Assembly: GCA_001931905.2 (NCBI GenBank)
Contig: MSJI02000500.1
Span: 1 to 55,314 of the forward strand
Origin: Cladosporium sp. IMV 00045
Taxonomy: Eukaryota > Ascomycota > Dothideomycetes > Cladosporiales > Cladosporiaceae
Direction: 5' to 3'
DNA: 55,314 bases
A program made the translations under genes and the position numbers. Numbering within the stretch: the stretch's first letter is position 1; the number at the start of each line of letters is the position of its first letter. A model generated the notes under the pieces. That model was not told the DNA's origin, made no database searches, and saw only the letters and a program-made list of their open reading frames with translations. Positions 21,514 through 31,511 of the stretch are shown in pieces.

Positions 21514-22446
21514 TCATCCGCCAGCGTTCAAAGGCACACCACCAGGTAAATCCTGCACCAGCCAGTCCACGTTGCCTAGCCACCTCTCCAGATACGCCTT
21601 TTTCTCAGCCGTACTGCGAGTCATCCCCATGTCATTGTCCACGTCCATGGAGCTACCACTCTCATTGGAGCTTGTTCGTGAATGTGACTGAATTCCTCCA
21701 GCAGCTTTGCTTGGTATCCGCTGCACTGTGTCCGTATCGTGTTCGTCCCTCTCTTCCTCGCTCGCCGGCGCAGCTTCGGGCATGAGATAAAAGGACAGAA
21801 ACTCCATCGCTCGTACTCTGACATCTTTGGCCGTTCCTCTACTCTTCAGCATGCTCGCGACGGTGAGAAGGCCGTCCATGTTCTCGAATGTTCTTGCATT
21901 GCGCGGGCATTCCAGTAGTACGGTCAGTAAGACCAATAGTGTTTGTGATTGGAGCGCAGGTGGGTTTGCAGAGTCGAGAAGGTCCAGTAAAACATTGAGG
22001 TATATTTCGCGGCTGAACAGCGAGCGAGACGGAGGATGGAGGAGCAGCATCCCTTGGAGGAGTTCTAGAGCCGAGAGAATGACGATGTCGATTTCGGAGG
22101 AGCCAGGCATCCCAAGTAAGCGCTCAAGGGTTGCGATGAGGCGAGAGACCACTGTGGAAATTACCGTCAGCTTTTGTACTTGCGTTTTTGCGCATGCAAA
22201 TCTCTTACCATTGCATCTGAACCCCTCTTGTAATCTGAAGAACTCCCTAAACGCAGCATCCTCCCTCAAAACCCCCAGGCCTTTAGCCTCAGCCATCCCA
22301 TCGCCGCCTTTCCTAGGCGAGCGCGCCGGCGCGCTCGACAGGCATATTTGAGCAAGGAGACCTTCGATCTGTCGCAGGCCTTTTCTGATTTTGGTAGCGT
22401 CGACGGAAGAAATGTTGTCGAAGGCGAGCGAGAGGAGCGACTCCAT
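21514..22446 (-). CDS. cdc14: Cdc14-family component of the septation initiation network
   Basis: Two exons (22446-22209 and 22151-21514) encode 291 residues; the 57-bp intron has GTAAGA and CACAG borders and restores the frame (FRCN joined to VVSRLIATLERLL). The protein resembles the fission-yeast Cdc14 family, the binding partner of the Sid1 kinase in the septation initiation network. This is not the Cdc14 phosphatase: there is no CX5R motif. Residues 1-230 are strongly helical and leucine-rich, with the blocks MESLLSLAFDNISS, FREFFRLQEGF-like AAFREFFRLQEG and LQSQTLLVLLTVLLECPRN. The C-terminus after a Ser/Glu-rich linker ends in KKAYLERWLGNVDWL. It should act at the spindle pole and septum to time cytokinesis. 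The Met at 22446 starts the conserved block. Confidence 0.85.
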   Translation of the reverse strand: MESLLSLAFDNISSVDATKIRKGLRQIEGLLAQICLSSAPARSPRKGGDGMAEAKGLGVLREDAAFREFFRLQEGFRCNGKRFACAKTQVQKLTVISTVVSRLIATLERLLGMPGSSEIDIVILSALELLQGMLLLHPPSRSLFSREIYLNVLLDLLDSANPPALQSQTLLVLLTVLLECPRNARTFENMDGLLTVASMLKSRGTAKDVRVRAMEFLSFYLMPEAAPASEEERDEHDTDTVQRIPSKAAGGIQSHSRTSSNESGSSMDVDNDMGMTRSTAEKKAYLERWLGNVDWLVQDLPGGVPLNAGG

Positions 22447-22778
22447 GGCTGGGCGAGTGGGAGTTGTCTGGCGCAAAAGCCGAGGGAGAAAGGTGACTGT
22501 CGCACTCGACAGCGGCCTTTTGGGAAGCTTGGGTATTTGGATGCTGGGGTTATGCAGCTAAAGATTAGCTCAAACAGTCCGGTTGCGATAGCATGGAAAC
22601 TATATTTACCAACGTCGTGGGCGGCTGAAATCCTGCGGTTGGTTGGGCAACCGCGGCCTGAGGCAGTCATATATAGCGATGTCATCATATAGACCAGGAT
22701 GCTCAAGTTCGAAAGCGATGAAAGGTGCATTGTAATGAATATATATCAAACGCAATTCTGTACGGATCTAGATATAGC
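22447..22778. other. Short intergenic region
   Basis: About 0.33 kb between the 3' end of the DsbA-like gene and the start of the CDC14-like gene, both on the - strand. It should carry the CDC14 promoter. No gene is seen. Confidence 0.4.
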
Positions 22779-23510
22779 TCAACTACTCTCTTTGATGATC
22801 TGGTCGAGAGCCTTTCGATACTCGGCAATCTCCTTGCAGCCAACAAGGGTGATATCCCTCCTCTTCCCTTCAAGAACAATATACGGAACAGAATCAATTC
22901 CATTGCCCGCCTGCTCCCTGATAGCCATTTTGACATCCATCATACCTTCGCTCTCGTCTTCAATGAGAGGTTTTGCTTCCTTCTCATCAATACCCGCTTC
23001 GCCGGCAGCGGTAAGCAACGTCTCCGTCGTACTCGGATGCTTCTCCTCTTCAAAGTACTGCCGATACAAGCTGTCGACCAAAACATTTGCGACACCTGGC
23101 CCTTTCGATTCCTGAAAACGCTGAATCAACCTATGTGCATGCAGCGTATTCGCCACCGTACCGCCAAACTTGAACTTGATGCCCTCGGCCTCGCCATAAG
23201 CAGACATTAACGCCGTGTACATCTGCATCTTCTCTTCGCTCTCCCCATACTTTGCCCTCTTGTACCACTCATACTTGCCCTCGCCTTCTTGCGAAGCTTC
23301 CGGGAAGAGCTGGTATGGTTTGTATACGGTGGTGAAATCAACCGGGCAATCCGCTGGTAAAGAGGCGAGTGCCCTAGCAAGGCGTCGCTTGGCAAGATAA
23401 GTCCTGGAGACGTTAATGTGTGAAGACGTGCAAAGCATCTAAACGCAGTGCATGATCTACCATGGGCAAATGGTGTCCAGAGTGAACTGGATCTCGGAAG
23501 AGTAGGCCAT
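22779..23510 (-). CDS. DsbA/FrnE-like thioredoxin-fold protein
   Basis: Two exons (23510-23461 and 23403-22779) give 224 residues. The 57-bp intron runs from GTAGAT to TCCAG and splits the Trp codon of CPWTYLAKRRL. Residues 4-25 form the first strand and active-site helix of the DSBA-like thioredoxin fold, with a single cysteine (CPWT) in place of a CxxC pair, as in the FrnE and 2-hydroxychromene-2-carboxylate isomerase branch. A helical insert (about 60-150) and the return to the fold at SVPYIVLEGKR, with the cis-proline motif VPY, follow. Members act as oxidoreductases or glutathione-dependent isomerases in the cytosol or peroxisome; the substrate here is unknown. The gene lies head to tail with the CDC14-like gene. 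Confidence 0.85.
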
Positions 23511-24344
23511 TGTTTGGGCCAGGAAGTAGGGCTGGTAAGGCTGGCTGTGGCTAATTTGCGAGAAACCAATACTTTGGAAAGATGGCGTCAAGCTAGAAAC
23601 GTGCAGAGACCATGCGTCAGACTGAGTATCTGACATTCAACCACTTCAATGCGTTTGTGGCGGGTACAAGTGAGTATTGGAAGGCTGGGGGAATCTCACT
23701 CTCCCGGCACCCAGAATCTTGAACCTTCCTCCCGCCTCGGTGGTTTGTTAGCGGCGGGTGATTGAACGGACCGCGCCTCCCGCGTGCGGGGTTGGATCAA
23801 CGAAGATGGATCACAATATGCTCACCAAACATCCACAGAACTCTCATCCCAAGATATATTCCATCAGACACACGATGCCAGAACACGATGCCAATTGTTA
23901 GATTGTATCTGACTGCAACAATACGTCCGAGGCCACCTCGTTGGCCGAATAGTGCAAGACTCAAGCTACTGGTCTTGTCGCTCTGAGACAATGCTTGAGA
24001 CATTCTCACCTGGTGATTGTTTCCCCCAACCTCTCACGGCTTGAAAGCCAAACCTTCCAGCAAAGTAAAAGATCTCTATACCATAGACCTCAAAACATAG
24101 AGGTTGATATGGCTGGATCGACACCAGCCTCTCGTTCGCACATCATGATGCGACGACCGGGTACCTTGCATATAAGGGATGCATCCATCTCTTTCGGTAA
24201 GTCCTCACTCACATCACAACACTCCACTACTCTCCTACCAAGAAGTACTACTCTTCCACATCCAAGCAACATCTTGATACTCTGACGCCGAGCACTTCTT
24301 GCCTAACCACCAACAAGAACTTCGCTCCGCATCACACATCAAGC
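23511..24344. other. Divergent intergenic region
   Basis: About 0.83 kb between the DsbA-like gene (-) and the GPI protein gene (+). A TATA-like box (TATAAGG at 24171-24177) lies about 170 bases before the GPI gene ATG. No coding region is supported. Confidence 0.45.
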
Positions 24345-25064
24345 ATGTCTTTCACCACCGCAATCCTCATGGCCGCCGCGGCCTCAGTTGCCAGCGCCGA
24401 ATGGACCAACACTTGGTGGACGCCTTCGAGCGCCATGATGTCTTCCACATCTACCTGGGCTCCCAGCTCCAGCTCCGCATCAGTATGGGCACCTAGCTCA
24501 AGCGTGGCCAAGGGCAATATCAGCACCTCCACCAGCTACACGAACACAGTCTACGTGACCAAGCCCACGACCGCCACGACCACCGTCGACTGCGGTAAAG
24601 GCACCATGATCTACGGCAACGGCACCACTCCCACCTCCAAACCCCCAGCGATGGCTCCCACAGGCATGCCCACCGACATCCCTTCAGACTGGACCAAATC
24701 CATCCCCGTCTCCGTCTTGCCTCCACAGCTCAGCGGCTCCGGCGGCATCGCCACAACCAACTGCGCCAACGCCTCCGTCACCTACACATTCACCTACACG
24801 CCTTCCGGCAGCAAGCCCAAGAAGACTTCTTCTTCCGCCGAGACCAAGCCCACCGAGCCCTCGCACCCGTCCCCTCCATCCGGTGGCGACAGCCCTGCGC
24901 CGCCCTCGCCCGGCGCCGGCTCAGACGACTCCAGCTCCGACGACGACTCCCACCCCTCCTCCGGCTTCAGCGCAGGCGGCGACGAATCCGCGGCCTCCAA
25001 CCTCGCCGCAGCCAGCATGCTGGTCACTTTCGGCTCCATGGCCGTGGCTGCTTTCTTGCTGTAA
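24345..25064 (+). CDS. GPI-anchored Ser/Thr-rich cell wall protein
   Basis: An intronless frame of 239 residues. The N-terminus is a clear signal peptide (MSFTTAILMAAAASVASA, cut before EWTN). The body is rich in Ser, Thr and Pro with repeats of the type WAPSSS (three times near residues 24-52) and two cysteines (VDCGKG, TNCANAS) that may form a disulfide. An acidic Ser/Asp stretch is followed by a C-terminal hydrophobic tail (SMLVTFGSMAVAAFLL) with small residues just before it (ESAASN), the signal for GPI attachment. The product is expected to be O-glycosylated and linked to the plasma membrane or wall glucan. It has no enzymatic domain that I can see. Confidence 0.82.
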   Translation: MSFTTAILMAAAASVASAEWTNTWWTPSSAMMSSTSTWAPSSSSASVWAPSSSVAKGNISTSTSYTNTVYVTKPTTATTTVDCGKGTMIYGNGTTPTSKPPAMAPTGMPTDIPSDWTKSIPVSVLPPQLSGSGGIATTNCANASVTYTFTYTPSGSKPKKTSSSAETKPTEPSHPSPPSGGDSPAPPSPGAGSDDSSSDDDSHPSSGFSAGGDESAASNLAAASMLVTFGSMAVAAFLL

Positions 25065-25613
25065 AAAGCTGAGCCTGCTAAAGTTCTAATGTTTAATGGT
25101 GTCATTTGGATGGGTTCGGCGCAACTTTATTAACATTTTCTTTCTATCACATTCATGTCGATATGCGTTCAAGCTGCGAGAATGCATAAACTATTATACC
25201 TTTCTACTTACTTATTGGGACGGCGACGGGCTGATGTATTTACAAATCTGCATGGCGATGGTAGCATGCATTTTGGGGATTGGAGATTCTTTCATTGTAC
25301 ATAGCATCACTCTTACTTGTAAAAACAAATAAAACAATTGAGAAAACATTTCAAAATAAATAAACGCTCCCTCTTGTCACATTCCTTTTCAATTGCATGG
25401 CAGAATTTCAAGCAGCACTTGCTCTCTGCCTCTCATAGCTGTGACTTCACAGCGGAGCAAGACGAAGCATAGATGGTCGTAAAAAATACGCCGGTCGTAG
25501 CCTATTCCAGCATACGAACGACACGTCTTGGCTTTTTATTCATTTCCACATGCTGCTACAGCAGAGCTTTTTGTGTGATGGTATCGTATAGTTTTCCCAA
25601 GACTCTTCAGAAT
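25065..25613. other. Convergent 3' intergenic region
   Basis: About 0.55 kb between the GPI protein gene and the spermidine synthase gene, which converge. It is A/T-rich, with AATAAA-like signals near 25327 and 25356. No gene is supported. Confidence 0.4.
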
Positions 25614-26686
25614 CTACTCCCTGAGAGCCTTCTCGGCGAACTTGGGCAGGACGAAAGCGGCCTCGTGGACCTCTTTACTGTAGTACTTGCACAGCTTGTC
25701 CTCCTCCTCGGTGCTCCAGCTGCGCACGGGCTTCTTGACGTTGACGTTGCCGTCCTTGCAGCAGACCATGAAGCCGATCTGGCCGGCCGGGTAGGTCGGG
25801 ATGGTGGTCCAGCCGTACTCGGCCACGGGGAAGACCTCCTTGCACTGCTTCTTGAGGTTGGTGATCATGCTCATGTGGAGCCAGGGGTTCTCGGCTGCGG
25901 AGGTTTACTTTGTCAGCAAGGTGGACAGAAGGGGGATCGCAGGGTACAGGGGCTTACAACCTTGGGTGGTGATGATGCCGCCCTCGCGCAGGGCGCCGCG
26001 CAGCAGCTCGAAGTAGGGCTTCTGGAAGAGCATCTCGGCCGGTCCCTCGGGGTCGGAAGAGTCGGTGATGATGACGTCGAACTCGTTCTTGTAGTCGTCG
26101 AGGAACTTGAAGCCGTCGCCGACGTGCACCTTGACCTTGGGGTGCTGGTAGCCGACGCTCATGCTGGGAAGGTACTTCTTGCTGAGGCGGATGACGGCCT
26201 CGTCGATGTCGCAGAGGGTGGCCTCCTCGACGCACTCGTGCTTGACAACCTCGCGCAGCACACCACCGTCGCCGCCGCCAATGACCAGCACCTTCTTGGG
26301 GTTGGGGTGGGCCATCATGCCGAGGTGGGTGATCATCTCCTGGTAGGCGAACTCGTCGCGCTCGGTGCACTGGATGACGTTGTCGAGGACGAGCACCATG
26401 CCGTAGTCGGAGGACTCGAAGATGAGCACATCCTGGTACTTGGACTTCTCGTGGTGAACGATCTGGTTGACCTTGAGGGTCATGGCCTGGCCAGGCCACA
26501 TGTCACTGATCTCGCGGAACCAGCCTGGAAGGAAGCAGCATTGTTAGTTGAGAGGTCTTGGGCTTGAACAGGCTCATCTTTATGAGTAATGACAGTGATG
26601 TTTCGATGTCGATCCATTGGATGAGAGTGACGGGGTCGCAGGGAAGACTAACCATCCTTGATAGTGGGGTGAGTGAGTTCGGCCAT
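25614..26686 (-). CDS. SPE3: Spermidine synthase (putrescine aminopropyltransferase)
   Basis: Three exons (26686-26653, 26524-25958, 25894-25614) encode 293 residues, the typical size. The enzyme transfers the aminopropyl group of decarboxylated S-adenosylmethionine to putrescine in the cytosol; spermidine is also the donor for hypusine. The sequence begins [25 protein letters not shown] across the first intron. The nucleotide-binding loop GGGDGG lies at 94-99, the acidic residue that binds the donor in LCDIDEAVI, and the catalytic loop is [12 protein letters not shown]. At the second intron two donors three bases apart are possible (GTTGTA or GTAAGC); the latter gives TTQGSENPW, closer to known relatives. 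It is convergent with the GPI gene. Confidence 0.95.
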
Positions 26687-27635
26687 TGCTGCGGTATAGA
26701 AGCGTGCGAGGGTTGGAGAAGGGAGGAAGCGAGGTTGCAAACGAGTAGAAACAGCCAGAGGTCGTAACAATGTTCTCGCGATAGCCATGCGCCGCGGACG
26801 CCGTAGTCCACAATTTTTTTCGAGCCCCGCCGCAGCCCAACTCCTCTACGAAAGCCCATCCCCGCAGTGAGATTGGATTGGTGCCTGAGGTGTGAAGGAT
26901 GGCCTGAAGCGAAAAGCATTCAACACGTGAAATCAATCTATTTCCCAAAGACATTTTAATTTTCGATGAAGTGGTCGTGTTTCTTGCATCGCGGAAAGTG
27001 CTTGATCAATAGGGCAACTGTTGTCTTACCTAGTCTAACAAGGGCAAATATAGTTCAGATGTCCCAGGGAACACTATGCGAACGTACATATCCCAACCTG
27101 CAAGGTAACACGCGTTTTGAGACATGCATGGTATTGGACGATCTCGCAAAAGGCGGTGGAGTTCTTTTGACAAGAGATGAGCCTGCAGTATGCAGCAGAG
27201 AGTCAATGCAGCGCGTAGGTGCAAGTTCCCTCAACAAAAGCCCGGTCTTCGCGCGCTTATTTCGCCAATATTGACGTTCAAGACGATGAGAGGGTAGGGC
27301 AGTGAGAAACAGACATCGAGGAATAGAAGAGTAGTACAGACATTACTACGTCAAGCTAGACAAGAGTAAAAAAATGCAGCTTGATATCAAAGCGCAGCCC
27401 ATCAAAATACAGAAATCTCCCGCACTCGCTCATGCCGAGCGACGTGTCGGGAGCGTAAGACAGAAAAAGACAAGAGCCATGTCGCGTCGTTCAGTTAGTT
27501 CCTCGCATCATTGTCCGCGTGTCGTAAACGGAAAGGATGTGTGGCTGATATCTGTCGGCACGCTCTCTTGCTGGGGGTATCGTGTTACGTTTCGCGGTCG
27601 TGTGGTTTGCAGACGTTGCCCAAGTGGCGAGGCGT
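26687..27635. other. Intergenic region with no convincing gene
   Basis: About 0.95 kb between the start of the spermidine synthase gene and the 3' end of PMP3, both on the - strand. It should hold the spermidine synthase promoter. The T run near 26815 and the short open frames show no domain. Confidence 0.4.
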
Positions 27636-27964
27636 CTAGTACTTGAGGATAATGTACAGGGCGTGGATGATGCCGGGAATGTCTGCGAGAGTGCATTAGT
27701 CGGAAGTCCGCGAATGCGAGAGCGCGTTGCTTGAGAAGTAGACTTACAACCGAGGATGGTCAGGAGGATGTTGATGAGGAGGTCAGCGCCGCAGCCACGC
27801 TCGAGGAAGACACCGAGAGGCGGGAGCACGACGGCGCAAATGATCTTGATGATGTCGCTGGTGGATGTTAGCAGATGTCTTTGATGCGCTGTCGTCGCTG
27901 CATGTTTCTGGAAGTTCGCGGCCACTGCGGAAGGCGAGAAAACTTACGATCCGGTGAAAGGCAT
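27636..27964 (-). CDS. PMP3: Plasma membrane proteolipid 3 (PMP3/UPF0057)
   Basis: Three exons (27964-27948, 27857-27748, 27682-27636) encode 57 residues, the normal length for this family. The first exon has only five codons plus two bases. The protein consists of two transmembrane helices: IIKIICAVVLPPLGVFL, then the conserved loop ERGCGAD, then LLINILLTILGYIPGIIHAL, ending in YIILKY. Pmp3 sits in the plasma membrane, controls membrane potential and limits cation uptake, and is often induced by salt or cold stress. The phases of both introns match, and each has GTAAGT at the donor. The gene is too short to stand out without splicing. Confidence 0.93.
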
Positions 27965-29437
27965 TGTGGCGGTCGGTTTGTGTGTTGTAGATTTGTTATG
28001 AAGCGGTATGTGATGAGCTTGGTATTATTGTCGAGAGGTATGTGAATCGAGCAGTATAGAAACAGCGTAGCGAAGGAGGAAGGGCACAGCAACCTTATGA
28101 ATGGCAAACAGCAAGCGCACGGGTGCCGTGACGTAACTCAAAGCATGTGTCGTCCTCTGCCAGCCATCAGAAACCGGCCTCAGCCTTGCTGAACATTTGA
28201 GGCGCTATGGTCAACGTACGCCTCCTTTGCTCTCTAGTCACCAGCCTTGCCTGCTTTGCCCAGAGACTTGGAGTCTCGCAGTCCGCATGCGAAGGCTATC
28301 CGCATCATCCGTCGCCGCGACCATTCGTCGTCTGTACGCGCCCGTCGAAGCCCGTCCATCTTGGCGAGTATTATGGTGCCGCCACCGCTGCAACCCAGAC
28401 GTGCCGGATCCCGCCGCCTCTGCATTCGCTGGCATAGGCAGTATACAATTTTATTATGCGCCCAGCACGCGCCACAATGGCTTACGTGCAAAGTAGTCAC
28501 GAGCCTGAAGCCTCACTGGACAGTCGATGCGATCAACAGGGCTGGCTGCTTCACAATTTCGGAGCCTGGAAGCTGGTTCGCTACATAGAGTAGTGATGAA
28601 CAGGGCTGGGGATGTGAAGACACTGTGGCTGAGTCCGGTTTCAACAAATTGGCTTTCATTACATTATTGGGTTGTTTCTCAGAGGTTACGAATACTGTGG
28701 CTAAAGAAGAACGTAGACCAGCTCGATGCCTACCGATGATGGCAGATGCCAGGTGAAAACAAGAGGCTATCGTCATACTGGCGCACTAAATCCTTGGGGA
28801 TTCGTCTCTCCATGCTTGTTTCACCCCTTGATCCGCCCTACAGCCACATGAGCTCAGCTAATCCGGATCATTGCAGACTCGAAGTGTGCAAACCGCTATG
28901 TACAAGTTCTGCAAACTTTTAAATATATTGTGGTAAACATTGTGGCGAGTGACCTGTGGCTGGCGTCCATCCATCTCATCAAACTCTCGCGTAGGACTGG
29001 TCTGGGTCATCTATTCGAAATGACAAGCTCTGCCTAGGAGGTCGACAACCTGCTCGGACCAAAACAAAACGGCAGGCGACGATATTATGACTTCAACTTG
29101 CCTTGACTTTCGCAATCTCGCCTAGGCAAATTCAGTAAATCAATCAATACAATTTGAACTCCAGGTTTGAGATCTTGGAACAAATAATGAGGCCTCGTCA
29201 GGTTCTGAGGGTCCCATCGGCATCAGTCTTGCGCTCGGCTCATGTCATTTGATCGCGACAGACCTCACTACTCTCCGAGGGAGCAGTGCGCAGTCGTCAT
29301 GAACCTGCAGTGGAAAGTAGCTACCCAAGCAAACAAGTAATGACGACGAGAAACGAGCTTTTGACAACCTTCTCGTCCACCTGGTTTCCAGTCAAAGCAT
29401 TTCTCATCAATTTCGTTCTGATCAAATAGCTTTTGTG
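27965..29437. other. Gene-free stretch upstream of PMP3
   Basis: About 1.5 kb without a supported gene. The first part is the PMP3 promoter. Open frames near 28200-28800 overlap on both strands, are short and lack domains. From about 29.3 kb the sequence begins to resemble, weakly, the tandem repeat that starts at 29438. Confidence 0.4.
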
Positions 29438-30045
29438 CCGCAGAGAGACCTTACTGACAAAACTGCAATTACAGCCATGGGCAAAAATACATCAAGTCTG
29501 CACCTATCACTTATTCTATGTTCTTCAGAAGATCTCTTGCCGCAGAGAGCTATTAGCTAGTAACTCGGAATCCTAGCATGGCTATATGCTACGTATGCAC
29601 CTATCTTTGATCCCGTACTACTCAAACCCGGACCGCACCGCAGAGAGCTATGTGTGAGTAGCGTGCAATCCCAGTTGCGATGTATGCTACATCTGCACCT
29701 ATCAATCCTTCTATACGACCTAAATCGCTACCACACCGCAGAGAGACGTGAGAAAGTAGCGTACGATGCCGGTAATGGGATTTGCTAGATCTGCGCCTAC
29801 CGTTGATTCCCTACCATTCAGAAAGACACCACACCGCAGAGAGACGTGAAAAAGTAACAGACGACCCCGGTGATGGGATATGCTACATCTGCACCTACCA
29901 TTGGTTCCACACTACCCAAAACGCCGACACACCACGGAGAGACATGAAATAGGAACGCGGGATCCCAAACACGACCACATGTCACGACCGTCCTATCATT
30001 TCTCCTATCCTACCCAAAACAACGCAGCCCCGCAGAGAGAGCTCA
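29438..30045. repeat. Diverged tandem repeat array, unit about 98 bp
   Basis: The core CCGCAGAGAG recurs at 29438, 29540, 29639, 29736, 29834 and 30030, and as CCACGGAGAG at 29932. The spacings are 102, 99, 97, 98, 98 and 98 bp. Further positions of the unit are also shared: a GTAGCGTACGAT-like block about 20 bases after the core, GGGATATGCTACATCTGCACCTACCAT-like sequence near base 45 (given here only as a type; for example ATGCTACATCTGCACCTA at 29682 and 29880), and ACTACCCAAAA-like sequence near base 80. Units 4 and 5 are most alike; the left units are more decayed. The last copy and the end of copy 6 overlap the coding end of the RBR ligase gene. Confidence 0.85.
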
Positions 30046-30931
30046 TTTCTTCTACCCCCTTGACCCCCCATAAACCCCCCATCACCGAGTCCATGTCCCA
30101 CGAAGCCTCGCCATTGCTCACTCCATCACTGTCTTCACTTCCCTCGTCGTCGTCATCATCGTCCTCTGGCTCGTACTGAGCAACAGGATATACAGGCTGG
30201 TTATACTGCGGACAACCTCCCCACCACCAGTGCGGACTATTCATATCGACTTCAAAGCCGCAGACGAAGCAGAAATCAGTCCCGCACTGCGATTGTGGTC
30301 AGTCAAATACCCGATCAAGAAAAGAGGAAAGGGAGATTCCGACCTGGCACACGATGTGATTGCACGCCTCAGCCAGCTCGACGCGACAACCACACCCAGG
30401 AGCCGGGCACTTCTGCCAGTGCTTGCCACGCACGAGCCCGCCGAACGCTTCCGCCTGCATCTTTTCCATCTGGGCTCTTCCAGGACACACGTGGCGATCT
30501 CCAAAAGGACCGCAGCCTCCGCAACCCAAGCACGACATCTTCTCGCACTTCTGGCAGTGTTTGAGGTGCACGTCTCCAGAATCATCATCAACACTGCGCC
30601 ACCTGCCGACGAAATTGCCGCAGATCTCCTCGCCCGTGCCGTCGGCCTTGCTAGTTTTGTAAGTGCAATAAATTCGGTCGGCTGGCGGAGTGTTGTATTC
30701 GATCTCCTTCTTCCTGTAGGCTTTGAGGAAGTCTTTGGAGAGGATGTGGCGAAAATCTTTAGCGTAGAGAATGTAGTTCCATCGTGGCGGATAGTAGCGC
30801 TCGAACTGCAGGGCTTGGTCGAAAATGTGTTGGATGCAGGCGGCGCAGACGGTTTCGCCGTCGATGTCGCTGCCGGTGAGGCTGTCAAAGGATTCATCGC
30901 AGCAGTCGCAGACCCAGACAACGGGAGGCAT
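30005..30931 (-). CDS. RBR-type (IBR/RING2) E3 ubiquitin ligase-like protein
   Basis: Two exons (30931-30344 and 30286-30005) encode 289 residues. The 57-bp intron lies within the RING2 domain: HIVCQ joins CGTDFCFVCG. Cysteine pairs at the N-terminus (CDCCDESF, VCAACIQ) form a RING-like start; residues about 85-165 are the IBR region (YCTYK, HCQKCEKMSCLGCGGCG, DRHVCPG); RING2 follows (WQKCPAPGCGCRVELAEACNHI), in which the Cys before Asn-His is the expected ubiquitin thioester site. RBR ligases take ubiquitin from the E2 onto this cysteine and then onto a substrate. The tail is very acidic (DDDDDDEGSEDSD), and the last dozen codons fall in the 98-bp repeat array. The substrate is unknown. Confidence 0.88.
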
Positions 30932-31511
30932 GGTGGAAGGTGGAGGGTGCTGGAGAAGGGTGAAGTGAGGTTGGTGTGGATCGGCTGCTCGACAAAGTGT
31001 TGTTGTGTGATGTCGATGGGGTGGAATATCGAAGCGATAGACAAGACGTCGTGGATGCTGGGAAGCGATGCCGTTGTAGGTGGATGGAAGAGTGTGGTGT
31101 GCGAGGTCTGTTGTTGTGGTGGGAGTGTAGAGAGGTTGAAGCGCATCTGGGTCAGAGGTTCGCGATTTGATACCACGGGCTTAGCACAAATGTAAACAAA
31201 ACGAAAGCAACATGTGAAAGTGCTTCCAAGGGTCGCTCCTGCCTTGTCAAATGTCAAAGATGGGACGTGCATTTGTGACCACCCTGAGTGCAAGGTAGTG
31301 ATATCCCAAGTATGATGAATGGTGGTCGAGTAGGTGTAGACCGTATACATGTGTTCATATCGTGTCCTACTCGGCTGTGGAAGATTTTCAACCCTAAGTG
31401 CGCGACAAACATTTAATTCAAGGTAAAAGGTTGTCGCTCGACCCGATCGCAGTTAAAGCAGCGCCCGTACTCCACTCCAGTCAAATGCCATTCGATCCAA
31501 TCGAATCTAAC
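30932..31511. other. Intergenic region
   Basis: About 0.58 kb between the start of the RBR ligase gene and the 3' end of the SEC17 gene, both on the - strand. It should hold the RBR promoter. An open frame continues here on the - strand in a Ser/Thr-rich frame, but it shadows the RBR gene and has no domain. Confidence 0.4.

Noticed and set aside
25473..26567. Open + strand frame of 364 codons
   Set aside because: Antisense to spermidine synthase, rich in Leu/Val/Asp as expected from a shadow of a GC-biased gene.
29438..30045. CRISPR-like array
   Set aside because: The regular spacing of a 10-base core recalls one, but the whole 98-bp unit is repeated and diverged, the core is too short, and the genome is eukaryotic.
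30230..31195. Open frames on both strands over the RBR ligase gene
   Set aside because: Shadows of the RBR gene; the Cys/His pattern is present in only one - strand frame.
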